Part shown: piece by piece, positions 1 to 8,266 of the stretch
Numbering within the stretch: the first letter of the stretch is position 1
Layout of the letters: each line of letters starts with the position of its first letter
Origin: Pseudomonas pohangensis
GTDB taxonomy: Bacteria > Pseudomonadota > Gammaproteobacteria > Pseudomonadales > Pseudomonadaceae
NCBI RefSeq assembly: GCF_900105995.1
Contig: NZ_LT629785.1
Coordinates: 2,976,001-3,040,000, forward strand
Length of the DNA stretch: 64,000 bases
Direction of reading: 5' to 3'
Position numbers and translations under genes: made by a program
Notes under the pieces: generated by a model
Told to the model about the DNA's origin: nothing
Databases searched by the model: none
The model's input: the letters and a program-made list of their open reading frames with translations, nothing else

Positions 1-1338
1 TCTGTTCCTGAAGTAGAGCGGGTGTTCGGCAAGGCCGGTCGCGCCGAAACGGCCACCGATCCGGCACCGTTGGAGATGTTCGAGACCACCATCCAGTTCA
101 AACCGCGCGAGCAATGGCGTGCTGGCATGACGCCCGAGAAACTAATCGAGCAACTGGATCAGGCGGTGCGGGTGCCCGGGCTGTCGAATATCTGGGTGCC
201 GCCGATCCGCAACCGTATCGACATGCTGGCCACCGGAATCAAGAGCCCGATCGGGGTGAAGGTTGCCGGTACTTCGCTGGAGGCTATCGAACAGCTTACC
301 CGCGAAATCGAAACCGTAGCAAAACAGGTGCCTGGGGTCAGTTCGGCGCTGGCCGAGCGCCTGTCGGGAGGTAGCTATGTGGACATCAAGATCAACCGTC
401 TGGTGGCCGCACGCTATGGCCTGAACATCAAGGATGTGCAGGCAGTGGTGTCAGGTGCGATTGGCGGAAAAAACATCGGGCAGACCGTCGAAGGGCTGGC
501 GCGTTATCCGATCAACCTGCGTTATCCACGCGAATGGCGCGACAACCCCGAAGCGCTGCGGCAGCTTCCGATCCTCACTGCCAGCGGTCAGCAGATCACC
601 CTTGGCGCGGTGGCCGATGTCAGTCTCAGCGAAGGGCCTCCAATGTTGCGCAGCGAGAACGGGCGCTTGTCCGGCTGGGTGTATGTCGATGTGCGCGGTC
701 GCGATCTGGCGTCCACCGTGCATGAGTTGCAGCAGCGCATCAGCGCCGAAGTACAGCCCGTGACCGGCATGAGCATTGCCTACTCGGGGCAATTCGAGTA
801 TCTCGAACGGGCCAACGCAAGGCTGGTCTGGGTAGTGCCGGCGACTTTGCTGATTATCTTCGTGCTTCTGTTTCTGACCTTCAACAGCTTTAGTGAGGCG
901 CTGCTGATTCTGGCGACCTTGCCGTTCGCCCTGTCCGGTGGCATCTGGTTGCTCTACTGGTTCGGCTTCAATATGTCGATCGCCACTGGGGTCGGTTTTA
1001 TTGCCCTAGCCGGAGTCTCGGCGGAGTTCGGCGTGATCATGTTGCTGTATCTGAAGAACGCTTGGCAGGCACGGCTTGCTGCCGAACGCAGCGACAATCA
1101 GGCATTGCTCGATGCTATTCGCGAAGGTGCTGTGCTGCGTGTGCGCCCCAAGATGATGACAGTGGCGGTCATTATTGCCGGCCTACTACCGATCCTCTGG
1201 GGAGGCGGTGCAGGCTCCGAAGTGATGAAGCGCATCGCTGTGCCAATGGTCGGCGGCATGATCACCGCGCCACTGCTGTCGATGCTGGTTTTACCTGCGG
1301 CGTTCTGGTTGTTACGGCAGGAAAGGGGCAGGCAGTAG
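1..1338 (+). CDS. Heavy-metal efflux RND pump, CusA/CzcA type (3' part only)
   Basis: This is the inner-membrane pump of a tripartite proton-driven metal exporter (Cu/Ag or Zn/Co/Cd). The frame is open from base 1, so the start lies outside the window; about 445 C-terminal residues of the usual 1030-1050 are present. The opening VFGKAGRAETATDP and MFETTIQFKP segments are typical of the periplasmic porter domain of CusA/CzcA. From about base 820 there is a run of membrane helices ending with VLRVRPKMMTVAVIIAGLLP, a conserved C-terminal segment of these pumps. A copper-chaperone gene follows 158 bp downstream, so copper or silver is the likelier substrate (inference). The family is clear, the exact metal is not. 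Confidence 0.93.
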   Translation, partial: SVPEVERVFGKAGRAETATDPAPLEMFETTIQFKPREQWRAGMTPEKLIEQLDQAVRVPGLSNIWVPPIRNRIDMLATGIKSPIGVKVAGTSLEAIEQLTREIETVAKQVPGVSSALAERLSGGSYVDIKINRLVAARYGLNIKDVQAVVSGAIGGKNIGQTVEGLARYPINLRYPREWRDNPEALRQLPILTASGQQITLGAVADVSLSEGPPMLRSENGRLSGWVYVDVRGRDLASTVHELQQRISAEVQPVTGMSIAYSGQFEYLERANARLVWVVPATLLIIFVLLFLTFNSFSEALLILATLPFALSGGIWLLYWFGFNMSIATGVGFIALAGVSAEFGVIMLLYLKNAWQARLAAERSDNQALLDAIREGAVLRVRPKMMTVAVIIAGLLPILWGGGAGSEVMKRIAVPMVGGMITAPLLSMLVLPAAFWLLRQERGRQ

Positions 1339-1422
1339 CGCCGTTTTCACCCTTGTATACCCGTCTCTATCAAGTGCATTACGCTAATGTGAGGCGTCGA
1401 TTGATTGAGGGAAACTGCACGC

Positions 1423-1453
1423 TTGACCTTGACATAAGGTTAAGGTTGAGAAT
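1423..1453 (+). promoter_or_regulatory. MerR/CueR-type promoter with 19-bp spacer
   Basis: A -35 box TTGACC (1423-1428) and a weak -10 box GAGAAT (1448-1453) are separated by 19 bp, the long spacer typical of MerR-family promoters. The spacer region carries the dyad ACCTT (1426-1430) ... AAGGT (1442-1446), closely resembling CueR operators. It lies 44 bp upstream of the chaperone ATG, so copper-responsive activation by a CueR-like regulator encoded elsewhere is likely. No regulator gene is visible in the window. Confidence 0.7.
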
Positions 1454-1496
1454 GAATCCTGCACCGGATTTCGCCGATAACCTGGAGGAACTAACC

Positions 1497-1739
1497 ATGC
1501 AAACTATCGAACTTAACGTACAGGGCATGACCTGTAGCTCTTGTGTAAAACACGTCAACGCCTCTTTGAATCAACTGGCCGGCGTAACCTCCGTCGAGGT
1601 TGACCTGACTGCTGGCCGAGTCCGCGTCACCGGTTCAGTAGAGGCCGAACCGCTGATCACTGCTCTTGATAGTGTGGGATATCCTGCGCAGCTAGCTACG
1701 TCTACTGCTAGTGATATTAAGGACTGCGACCAGTGCTAA
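1497..1739 (+). CDS. copZ: Copper chaperone, heavy-metal-associated (HMA) domain protein
   Basis: An 80-residue cytosolic metallochaperone. It carries the HMA signature GMTCSSC with metal-binding Cys13 and Cys16 and the ferredoxin-like beta-alpha-beta-beta-alpha-beta size of CopZ/Atx1 proteins, which pass Cu(I) to copper ATPases or to a regulator. The ATG at 1497 follows a good ribosome site (GGAGG at 1484-1488); the frame is open further upstream but without homology. The C-terminal tail DCDQC adds two cysteines beyond the domain. It lies downstream of an RND metal pump and behind a MerR-type promoter, consistent with copper handling. Confidence 0.88.
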   Translation: MQTIELNVQGMTCSSCVKHVNASLNQLAGVTSVEVDLTAGRVRVTGSVEAEPLITALDSVGYPAQLATSTASDIKDCDQC

Positions 1740-1755
1740 CTGATATACCCCCAAC

Positions 1756-1784
1756 GTCCGCTTTTGGCACATCTCTGCCGGTCG
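1756..1784. repeat. 29-bp direct repeat, left copy
   Basis: The 29 bases match 21101-21129 at 27 positions in the same orientation (core TTTTGGCAC then TCTCTGCCGGTCG), with weaker similarity continuing for about 15 bases beyond. The left copy sits between the copper chaperone and the island cargo, the right copy next to the broken DUF1820 gene, so the pair brackets all accessory DNA. It may be a junction repeat or simply two members of a dispersed intergenic family. Confidence 0.75.
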
Positions 1785-1892
1785 GCATTACAGCATCCGC
1801 TGGTCAAGCAGGCATGCAATTGACTGGTCGGTGGCTTTGCAAATTGGCGATCAACTGCGATGCCATTACACAACACCATCTCGCACTGACAG

Positions 1893-3095
1893 TTATTGGT
1901 CTTTTTTGTCGACCAATCGAGCAGTTTTTGGGTCATAAGCCTTTTCAGTGATAGAGCCATCTCGAATGCGCTCAACCGCTTCGTTAATGACATTAAGCGG
2001 CACCAGGAACCACTCCCTTGGCTTAACCGGATGGCCGAAGCGGTCTTCGATGGTTAGGTCCAACTGTGCGGCACCGAACAGGCGGTGGAAGATGTTTTCA
2101 AGCCGGGTGCGATTCAGGTTGTGCAGCTTGTAGGTGGCGACCACTTCCACGTCGGCCAGCAAGTAAGTGGCATCTTTGTTTGCGCCTGCGATGCGGGTTT
2201 CCACTTTGCCGCCGGTCACGCCAATCTTGTGGATCAGCTCGCGGTGTTCGGTGACGAAGGGGTGGCTGGACTGGCTGCGCAGTACATAGATGGTGCCGCT
2301 TTCTATGTCGTCAGGCTCGGCACTATCGCTGAACATCGGGCCGGCATCGACCTTGATGAGGCGAGACCCGGCACGCCCCTCGCTGTCTTTGTAGAGCGCC
2401 CGCTGCAAAGATCGCAGTAACAGATCGCTTTCCGTCTCATTGGAGTAAATGACGCGCAAACGTCCATTCATCTCCGCATTTGGTGTCTTGTAGGTGTCGC
2501 CTATCTCGGCGACATAAGCGATCAGTCCGCTCAGGACGAAAAAATCCCCAACCTCGATGCTAGCGTTCTTGCCAAAGGGTTTGGTTATCCACGATTTTTG
2601 CTTGAGGCCCGTGCCCACCTCATCAAACAGTGGCTTAAACCTCTCAAAGTCTTTACATGGGGCTCGGGCGGCAATTTCTTCCGCCGCCTTTATCGCCGCA
2701 TGGGATCGCACATGCCGTAGTACGGTGATGTCGTCCTGGTCGGCGGATTCACTGCCGATACCTAGCTCCGCCAGCAAAGCGTCTTCGTCCAGGTCATCCA
2801 CATTTACTGTGGCGACCGCGGCCCCTGACAGCAAACCTGGGCTATCCAACTCAGCGAGCAGGGTTTGCGCCTCGGGCAACTTGCGAAGTTGATCCAGGCG
2901 CACGGCGTACAAGCGCTCGAAGATGTCGCGGCTCTCACCATGCAGAGGGGCGCGGCCGTGTGCTTGGTGAAATCGCAGAATGTCCTCGAAACCGGCGATG
3001 ATGCGTTCTTCGCGCGGGGTTCGATTGGCTGTCTTGAGTAAAGGTACTTCGACCCCTAGCGCATCCAGCAAGTCATCATCATTCATGTCAGCCAT
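1893..3095 (-). CDS. GIY-YIG nuclease family protein (T5orf172/Mug113-like)
   Basis: A 400-residue protein. Its C-terminal part (about 265-345) looks like a GIY-YIG domain of the T5orf172 type: GTIYVL (267-272), KIGVT (290-294), Arg301 and a Glu within LENIFHRLF (332-340) occupy the GIY, YIG, Arg and catalytic Glu places. The N-terminal 260 residues are acidic and helical with no domain I recognise. The ATG at 3095 overlaps the helicase stop by 8 bp, with a GGGAGAG ribosome site upstream, so the gene is translationally coupled to the helicase. It is the last gene of the methylase-helicase-nuclease set and probably supplies the cutting activity (inference). Confidence 0.8.
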   Translation of the reverse strand: MADMNDDDLLDALGVEVPLLKTANRTPREERIIAGFEDILRFHQAHGRAPLHGESRDIFERLYAVRLDQLRKLPEAQTLLAELDSPGLLSGAAVATVNVDDLDEDALLAELGIGSESADQDDITVLRHVRSHAAIKAAEEIAARAPCKDFERFKPLFDEVGTGLKQKSWITKPFGKNASIEVGDFFVLSGLIAYVAEIGDTYKTPNAEMNGRLRVIYSNETESDLLLRSLQRALYKDSEGRAGSRLIKVDAGPMFSDSAEPDDIESGTIYVLRSQSSHPFVTEHRELIHKIGVTGGKVETRIAGANKDATYLLADVEVVATYKLHNLNRTRLENIFHRLFGAAQLDLTIEDRFGHPVKPREWFLVPLNVINEAVERIRDGSITEKAYDPKTARLVDKKDQ

Positions 3096-5208
3096 TGGCA
3101 GACTCTCCCGACGCCGCTTTTGCCTTAGCTTGGGCGCGGTAGCGTGCCAATGCGGCTACACCTTCAGCCATACGCTTTTCCCAGGCGTCGGCGGAGTTGA
3201 TGTCCGGCAGGCGACCCCGCTCATTCTTGAACTGAAGAGCACGCCTTGCCAGCTCTCGGGCTTCGTCTTCAGGAATACTCACCTTCTTGGCAGCTATGCT
3301 GGCTTGCACTTGGCGCAGGGATTTCTCATCCATCGCTTTCGCCAGCACGGCATAGGCGGCATCGAAGGGATTGATGCGGTCGATCAGATCAATATCCAGG
3401 TCGCGCACGTTGATGAACTTGCGTACGCCATCCAGCAGCGCCGTGCTGCCTTGTATGGCGTCAGCACCGTTAGTATCGGCCTGACCCAAGGCCAACTTGG
3501 CCTGCTGGGTGATGTTCATCGCGGCGATGGCGTGTTGGCGAATGGCTTCCTGATCGCTATCGCTCAAGTCCGGGTAGCGCTCGCGTACGATCTTGCCCAT
3601 GCGCAGCTGGGTCAGCTCTTCGGGCAAGGTGTTTTCTTTGTCAAACAGGCCGCGCTCCACCACGGTTTTGTCTTGCAGGAAGCTGGTGACGACCTCGTTA
3701 AGGTCTTCCTTGCAGATGCGCGTTGCTTCTGGGCTACTTGGCGTGGAAAGCCCGTTTATCTCTACATGAATCTGGCCTGTATCTTTATTCACGCCGATGT
3801 TGTGGCCGTCGTTTTTGTAACCTTCGTCGCCGTAATCAAAGCCGTCCTTCGGGCCAGTGTTCTTGGGGGTGAACTCATACCTCGGGGCCAGTACTTGCTC
3901 CATCAGCAAGCTCGCGGAGATGGCTTTGAGCATGTCGTTTACGGCCTCAGCCACCGCTGCCTGATCTGCTGCCGGCTCTGCGATCAGGTTAGTGAATCGG
4001 GAGCGCTCTTTACCCTCGGCATCACGCGTGGCGCGGCCAATGATTTGCACGATTTCAGTCAGACTCGAACGGTAGCCGATAGTCAGCGCATGCTCGCACC
4101 AGATCCAGTCAAAACCTTCCTTGGCCATGCCCAGCGCAATGATCACATCGACGTTATCGCGGTTGTTCTTTTGCGCAGGGTCTTTCAAGGCGCCGAGCAC
4201 CTTGGAGCGCCTTGCTGCGTCGCTGTCATCCACCAGGTCGGCCACTTTCAGCGTACGACCATCCTTGGCTTTGATGAGGTGAAATCCGGTTGCAGTATCG
4301 ACACCTTGCCATTCGCCAAGCGCCCCCATGATTTCGTTGACCTCGCGCTCCTTGTCTTTGAGGCTTTCGCGAGCATTTACATTGGGGATATGGACGATGG
4401 TTTTCAGTGCCGGATCAAGCACCTTGGCGACCGCATCCACGTAGCGGCCGGTGTAGAAGAAATAACCGATGTCCAGCGACTTTAGCCAGCGGTAACCATT
4501 GAGTTGCTCGTAGTAGGTGTAAGTTACCGTCTCAAACTTGGATTCTTCCTCCGGGGCCAGCACAGCCTCCCCGTCGCCACGAAAATACGAGCCCGTCATG
4601 GCCACTAAGTGCACTTTATCGCGCTCGATTAACGCGCTTAGCTGACTACCCAGAATGCTGTCTGGATTAGCGGAAACGTGGTGAAACTCATCAATGGCGA
4701 TCAGGCGATTGTCGAAGGCTTCGATGCCCAACTCTTCCACAGCAAAACGGAAGGTGGCATGGGTGCAGACCAGCGTCTTGTCAGTGCTTGCCAAGAAAGC
4801 TCGCACGGCTTGCACCTTGGACTTGGCTACACGCGGCTCGTCGATACCTGGTGCATTACACAGGTTCCACTGCGGGGCTACTTGCCAGTCCCAGTAGAAG
4901 CCGAACGAACTCAGCGGCTCGTCGGCGAAGCTGCCGCCAATGGAGCGCTCAGGCACCACGACAATGGCCTGCTGTAAGCCCTGGTTATGCAGCTTATCCA
5001 AGGCGATAAACATCAATGCGCGGGACTTGCCCGATGCGGGCGGTGATTTGATCAGCAGGTACTGCTCACCACGCTTGGCATAGGCGCGCTCTTGCATGGT
5101 ACGCATGCCCAGCTCATTGGCTTTGCTGGAAGCCCCGGTGTGCGCGATGGTGATGGACACCGACGGGACCGTGTAGGCATTGGTCGGGTTCCGCAAGGAT
5201 TCCGTCAT
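3088..5208 (-). CDS. DEAD/DEAH-box SF2 helicase of a restriction-like module
   Basis: A 706-residue superfamily 2 helicase or translocase. It shows Walker A SPPASGKS (55-62), a DEAH-like box DEFH (173-176), motif III-like AMTGS (203-207) and motif VI QIIGRATR (388-395), that is, two RecA-like folds followed by about 300 residues of specific C-terminal region. It resembles the Res-type subunits of restriction systems. Its ATG overlaps the methyltransferase stop by 4 bp (ATGA), and its stop overlaps the GIY-YIG start, so the three act as one operon. It likely uses ATP to translocate along or remodel DNA for the methylase and nuclease partners. Confidence 0.9.
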   Translation of the reverse strand: MTESLRNPTNAYTVPSVSITIAHTGASSKANELGMRTMQERAYAKRGEQYLLIKSPPASGKSRALMFIALDKLHNQGLQQAIVVVPERSIGGSFADEPLSSFGFYWDWQVAPQWNLCNAPGIDEPRVAKSKVQAVRAFLASTDKTLVCTHATFRFAVEELGIEAFDNRLIAIDEFHHVSANPDSILGSQLSALIERDKVHLVAMTGSYFRGDGEAVLAPEEESKFETVTYTYYEQLNGYRWLKSLDIGYFFYTGRYVDAVAKVLDPALKTIVHIPNVNARESLKDKEREVNEIMGALGEWQGVDTATGFHLIKAKDGRTLKVADLVDDSDAARRSKVLGALKDPAQKNNRDNVDVIIALGMAKEGFDWIWCEHALTIGYRSSLTEIVQIIGRATRDAEGKERSRFTNLIAEPAADQAAVAEAVNDMLKAISASLLMEQVLAPRYEFTPKNTGPKDGFDYGDEGYKNDGHNIGVNKDTGQIHVEINGLSTPSSPEATRICKEDLNEVVTSFLQDKTVVERGLFDKENTLPEELTQLRMGKIVRERYPDLSDSDQEAIRQHAIAAMNITQQAKLALGQADTNGADAIQGSTALLDGVRKFINVRDLDIDLIDRINPFDAAYAVLAKAMDEKSLRQVQASIAAKKVSIPEDEARELARRALQFKNERGRLPDINSADAWEKRMAEGVAALARYRAQAKAKAASGESANG

Positions 5209-7982
5209 GCGCTTTTTTCCTTTTTTGTTCTGGGCGCGACTTTGGCTTGGCCTGCCGTCATCTTGGTATAAAGCTCAAACAGCTTTTCCAGCCGTTCAGT
5301 GTCGTTTTTGAAACGACGACCAATATAAATACGTTCCAGTACCTCATCGTTGCGCTCGTGGGCGTGACGAAGGTTGGCCGGCATGCTGTCTGGGGCATAC
5401 AGGTCGGCGATGGTGGCGGGAAAATGGGCTTCGCGGGCCAGCAGGATGGCTTCGGCGCAGTCGGTTAGATCGGCTTTGTTTTGCTCTGTCAGTAGCGGTA
5501 CGGGAAATGTGTTCCAGCCGAGGGTGTTGGAGTAGCGATAGCGTGTTTCCAGTTTGCCGCAGACTGTGGCAATCCAGACTAGATGGATGCGGGAGGCGAT
5601 AAGGGCTAAGTTCCATAGGGGGGCGTCGTACAGGCCAAACGCAAGGTCGCTAACAATTGTGTCACTCGGTAATAGACCGACAGGTAAGTATTCGCGCGTC
5701 TCAGAAGAAACCTTGGCCACAACGATCGAGCTTACTTGGGAGTATCCAGCAATTTGCACAAACCGATATGGCCGTGCTGCAAAGCCTCTAGTTGATTCAG
5801 CGTCAGATTTACCTCGACTTTCTGCAACCAAACTCAGACGTTCCGCAATGAAAGCACTCGTCATGGCTTTATTCTGTTGCCCTTCCTCGATCCATAGGCA
5901 ATAACGTTTTCTCCCATTAATTAATTCATCCGAGCCGATAAGGCCTCTGATGAAGGGTTGAACAGACTCGTCAAACTTCATTTGAGAACCGAGTCCACTG
6001 TCCAGAATCAGATTTCCACCATCGCGAGGCATATTTCCAAATAACATGGGGGCTTGCTCCCCGATGGGCGCATTCGCTTTCTGGACGTAAGCAAGACTGT
6101 CAGGTACCAAATACGGTCCGATGGCCGAGCATTGTTTAAGCAACTCATCTTGATAGAGCTTCTTCGGCACAGAAGATCTCTTGCCTAAACCAACAATCAC
6201 CACGGTAACTCCCGCGTTGTGGCTGGCAAGATTGGCCCATTTAAATGATGTATGCGCAAAGCGAATTTCACATCCACGTTGAAACGTGGCCGGCCAGACG
6301 TCAATCGCCTGCTGGCCTTGGCAAATGCTGTTTGTGGCCACAAATGCGCCTACAGCATTGGACTCGTTATCGACGTACTCTAGGAATTTGGCGATCCAGC
6401 CTGTTACGTAGTCTGTCGTCTTGGCGAGCTTCGGGTGTTTTTGCCACGCACTAACCATGTCACTTTTTTGATCGTCGGTTTGCCACTTGCTGCCCTTATA
6501 TGGCGGGTTGCCACAGACATAAGTCTCACCGCCGTCGTTCTCGAAGTCGATTTCGCTCTGATTTAGTGGCGTGCCGAATAAATCATCTGAGAGAACTTTC
6601 ACGCCCGTCCCGGTAGGCGGACACACGCTTAACCAATCCAGCCGCAGCGCATTACCACAGATAATCCAGTTCTGCGCATCCAGCGGCAAGAACTCTTCTA
6701 ACGCATCCTGCTGGCCGCGATACAGCACGTCGCATTGGTACTCGGCAATGATCAGCGCCAGGCGGGCAATTTCGGCTGGAAAATCGCGCAACTCAATGCC
6801 TCGGAAGTTGGTCAGCGGGATTTCCGATTTGTTGTGAGCCTCGCTGCGACGCTGATTGATCGCGGCTTCGATCTCGCGCATCTGCTTATAGGCAATCACC
6901 AAAAAGTTGCCGGAACCGCAGGCGGGGTCGAATACGCGGATGCGCGCAATACGTTTACGCAGATTGAGTAGCTTGGCCTTGTTGTCGCCGGCCGCTTCCA
7001 GTTGCCCGCGCAGGTCATCCAGAAACAGCGGGTTCAGCACCTTGAGGATGTTGGGCACACTGGTGTAATGCATACCCAGCGCACCGCGCTCTTCATCATC
7101 AGCCACGGCCTGGATCATGCTGCCGAAGATGTCCGGGTTGATTTTTTGCCAGTTCAGGTTGCCGGCGTGCAACAGGTAAGTGCGCGCCATGCGGGTAAAA
7201 CGCGGTGTGTCGGTTGATCCTGCAAACAGGCCGCCATTCACATAGGGGAATTTATTGGCCCAGCCAGGCAAACGCGGCTCGACGCTCGGGCGCTCGGCCA
7301 GTTTGAGGTCCATGGCACGGAAAATTTCCGACAGCACTTCATGGCTGTTAGAGCCGTCACGTTCGCTGTACTGCTCAACCGTCTTGGTAAACAGACCATC
7401 GCCATGAAAAATGTCCGTGTCTTCCGCAAAAAAACAGAACACCAGCCGCGCCATGAAGTGGTTCATGTCGGCACGGCGCTCGGCCTTGGCCCAGTCCGGG
7501 TTCTCGCTCAGCAGCTCGACGTATAGCTTGTTAAGGCGGCTGGTGGCGCGCACGTCGATGGGGTTTTCCTTGATCTCCTTGATGGTGGAGATACCAGCCA
7601 GCGGCAGCAGAAAGCCGAAGTGGTTGGGTAGATCCTCAAACTCGCAGGCTACGAGATCACAAGTGGCCAACTCTTTGATCTGAATTGTCTGCCCGTCAGT
7701 GGCAAGAATGAACTTTACCTTGCCCTTTGCTGTGGCTGGGCTTGCATGTAACCCCGTAAGGGTTTCGCCTACATTGTCCACATCGCATACGGCAATGTGG
7801 ATGTTATTGCGGAGCAGCACGCCACCAGGCACATCTGAGGTGTTGTTATTGCCCGCGCGCAACCGCTTGAGCGCAGTGCCTTTATTGCCAAAGGCGGCCA
7901 GAAAGGCATACGGAAATTCCGACGCGTCAAAAGGCTCAAGTGCTAGATCTGATATGGCGGACTCAATTTCAACTGCATTCAT
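5205..7982 (-). CDS. MmeI-like class I SAM-dependent DNA adenine methyltransferase
   Basis: A 925-residue DNA methyltransferase. The SAM site FDPACGSGN (351-359) and the catalytic NPPY (492-495) of gamma-class N6-adenine methylases are clear. Residues 1-330 resemble the N-terminal and helical spacer part of MmeI-like proteins (for example FLLPLAGI near 123-130), and the region after 560 probably holds the target-recognition domain. Unlike MmeI itself, I see no D...ExK nuclease motif in the short N-terminus, so it may methylate only, with cutting done by the GIY-YIG partner. It is the first gene of the cargo operon, preceded by a 284-bp gap that probably carries its promoter. Confidence 0.9.
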   Translation of the reverse strand: MNAVEIESAISDLALEPFDASEFPYAFLAAFGNKGTALKRLRAGNNNTSDVPGGVLLRNNIHIAVCDVDNVGETLTGLHASPATAKGKVKFILATDGQTIQIKELATCDLVACEFEDLPNHFGFLLPLAGISTIKEIKENPIDVRATSRLNKLYVELLSENPDWAKAERRADMNHFMARLVFCFFAEDTDIFHGDGLFTKTVEQYSERDGSNSHEVLSEIFRAMDLKLAERPSVEPRLPGWANKFPYVNGGLFAGSTDTPRFTRMARTYLLHAGNLNWQKINPDIFGSMIQAVADDEERGALGMHYTSVPNILKVLNPLFLDDLRGQLEAAGDNKAKLLNLRKRIARIRVFDPACGSGNFLVIAYKQMREIEAAINQRRSEAHNKSEIPLTNFRGIELRDFPAEIARLALIIAEYQCDVLYRGQQDALEEFLPLDAQNWIICGNALRLDWLSVCPPTGTGVKVLSDDLFGTPLNQSEIDFENDGGETYVCGNPPYKGSKWQTDDQKSDMVSAWQKHPKLAKTTDYVTGWIAKFLEYVDNESNAVGAFVATNSICQGQQAIDVWPATFQRGCEIRFAHTSFKWANLASHNAGVTVVIVGLGKRSSVPKKLYQDELLKQCSAIGPYLVPDSLAYVQKANAPIGEQAPMLFGNMPRDGGNLILDSGLGSQMKFDESVQPFIRGLIGSDELINGRKRYCLWIEEGQQNKAMTSAFIAERLSLVAESRGKSDAESTRGFAARPYRFVQIAGYSQVSSIVVAKVSSETREYLPVGLLPSDTIVSDLAFGLYDAPLWNLALIASRIHLVWIATVCGKLETRYRYSNTLGWNTFPVPLLTEQNKADLTDCAEAILLAREAHFPATIADLYAPDSMPANLRHAHERNDEVLERIYIGRRFKNDTERLEKLFELYTKMTAGQAKVAPRTKKEKSA

Positions 7983-8266
7983 TTGGCATCTTGCCTATCG
8001 GGGAGCGTCATCGTTTTTGTATTTGGCGTATTTAGTGGCCGAAGTGTAACGGGCAGCCCCCTGTCTTGTAGAGGGCTGCCTTCGATACCTTGGAGTCAGA
8101 GCCAACGAGCCCTTGGCAATGCGCTATTCACCCGCACGGTAAGGGTTTTGCCATTTGAGGCTGGCTGAGTGAGTCGCCCCTAGCGTTTTGGGGGATAGTC
8201 CGGGCTTCTGACACCTCTCTGCATGTCTCAACTACTCAATACGAATGCAAATAAGTGGTCAATAAA
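7983..8266. other. Intergenic region between RecD-like helicase and methyltransferase
   Basis: A 284-bp spacer between two leftward transcription blocks. It contains a perfect 8-bp inverted repeat at 8052-8080 (GGCAGCCC, 13-nt loop, GGGCTGCC) that may end the upstream operon, although no T-run follows on either strand. The sequence left of it probably carries the methyltransferase promoter, but I cannot name convincing -35/-10 boxes. No coding potential is seen. Confidence 0.55.

Noticed and set aside
1733..1993. Short frames on both strands at the left island edge
   Set aside because: They overlap the 29-bp repeat and the GIY-YIG 3' end and show no protein-like pattern.
2980..4485. A 501-codon + strand frame across the helicase and GIY-YIG genes
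   Set aside because: Antisense to two genes with clear motifs; no recognisable domain.
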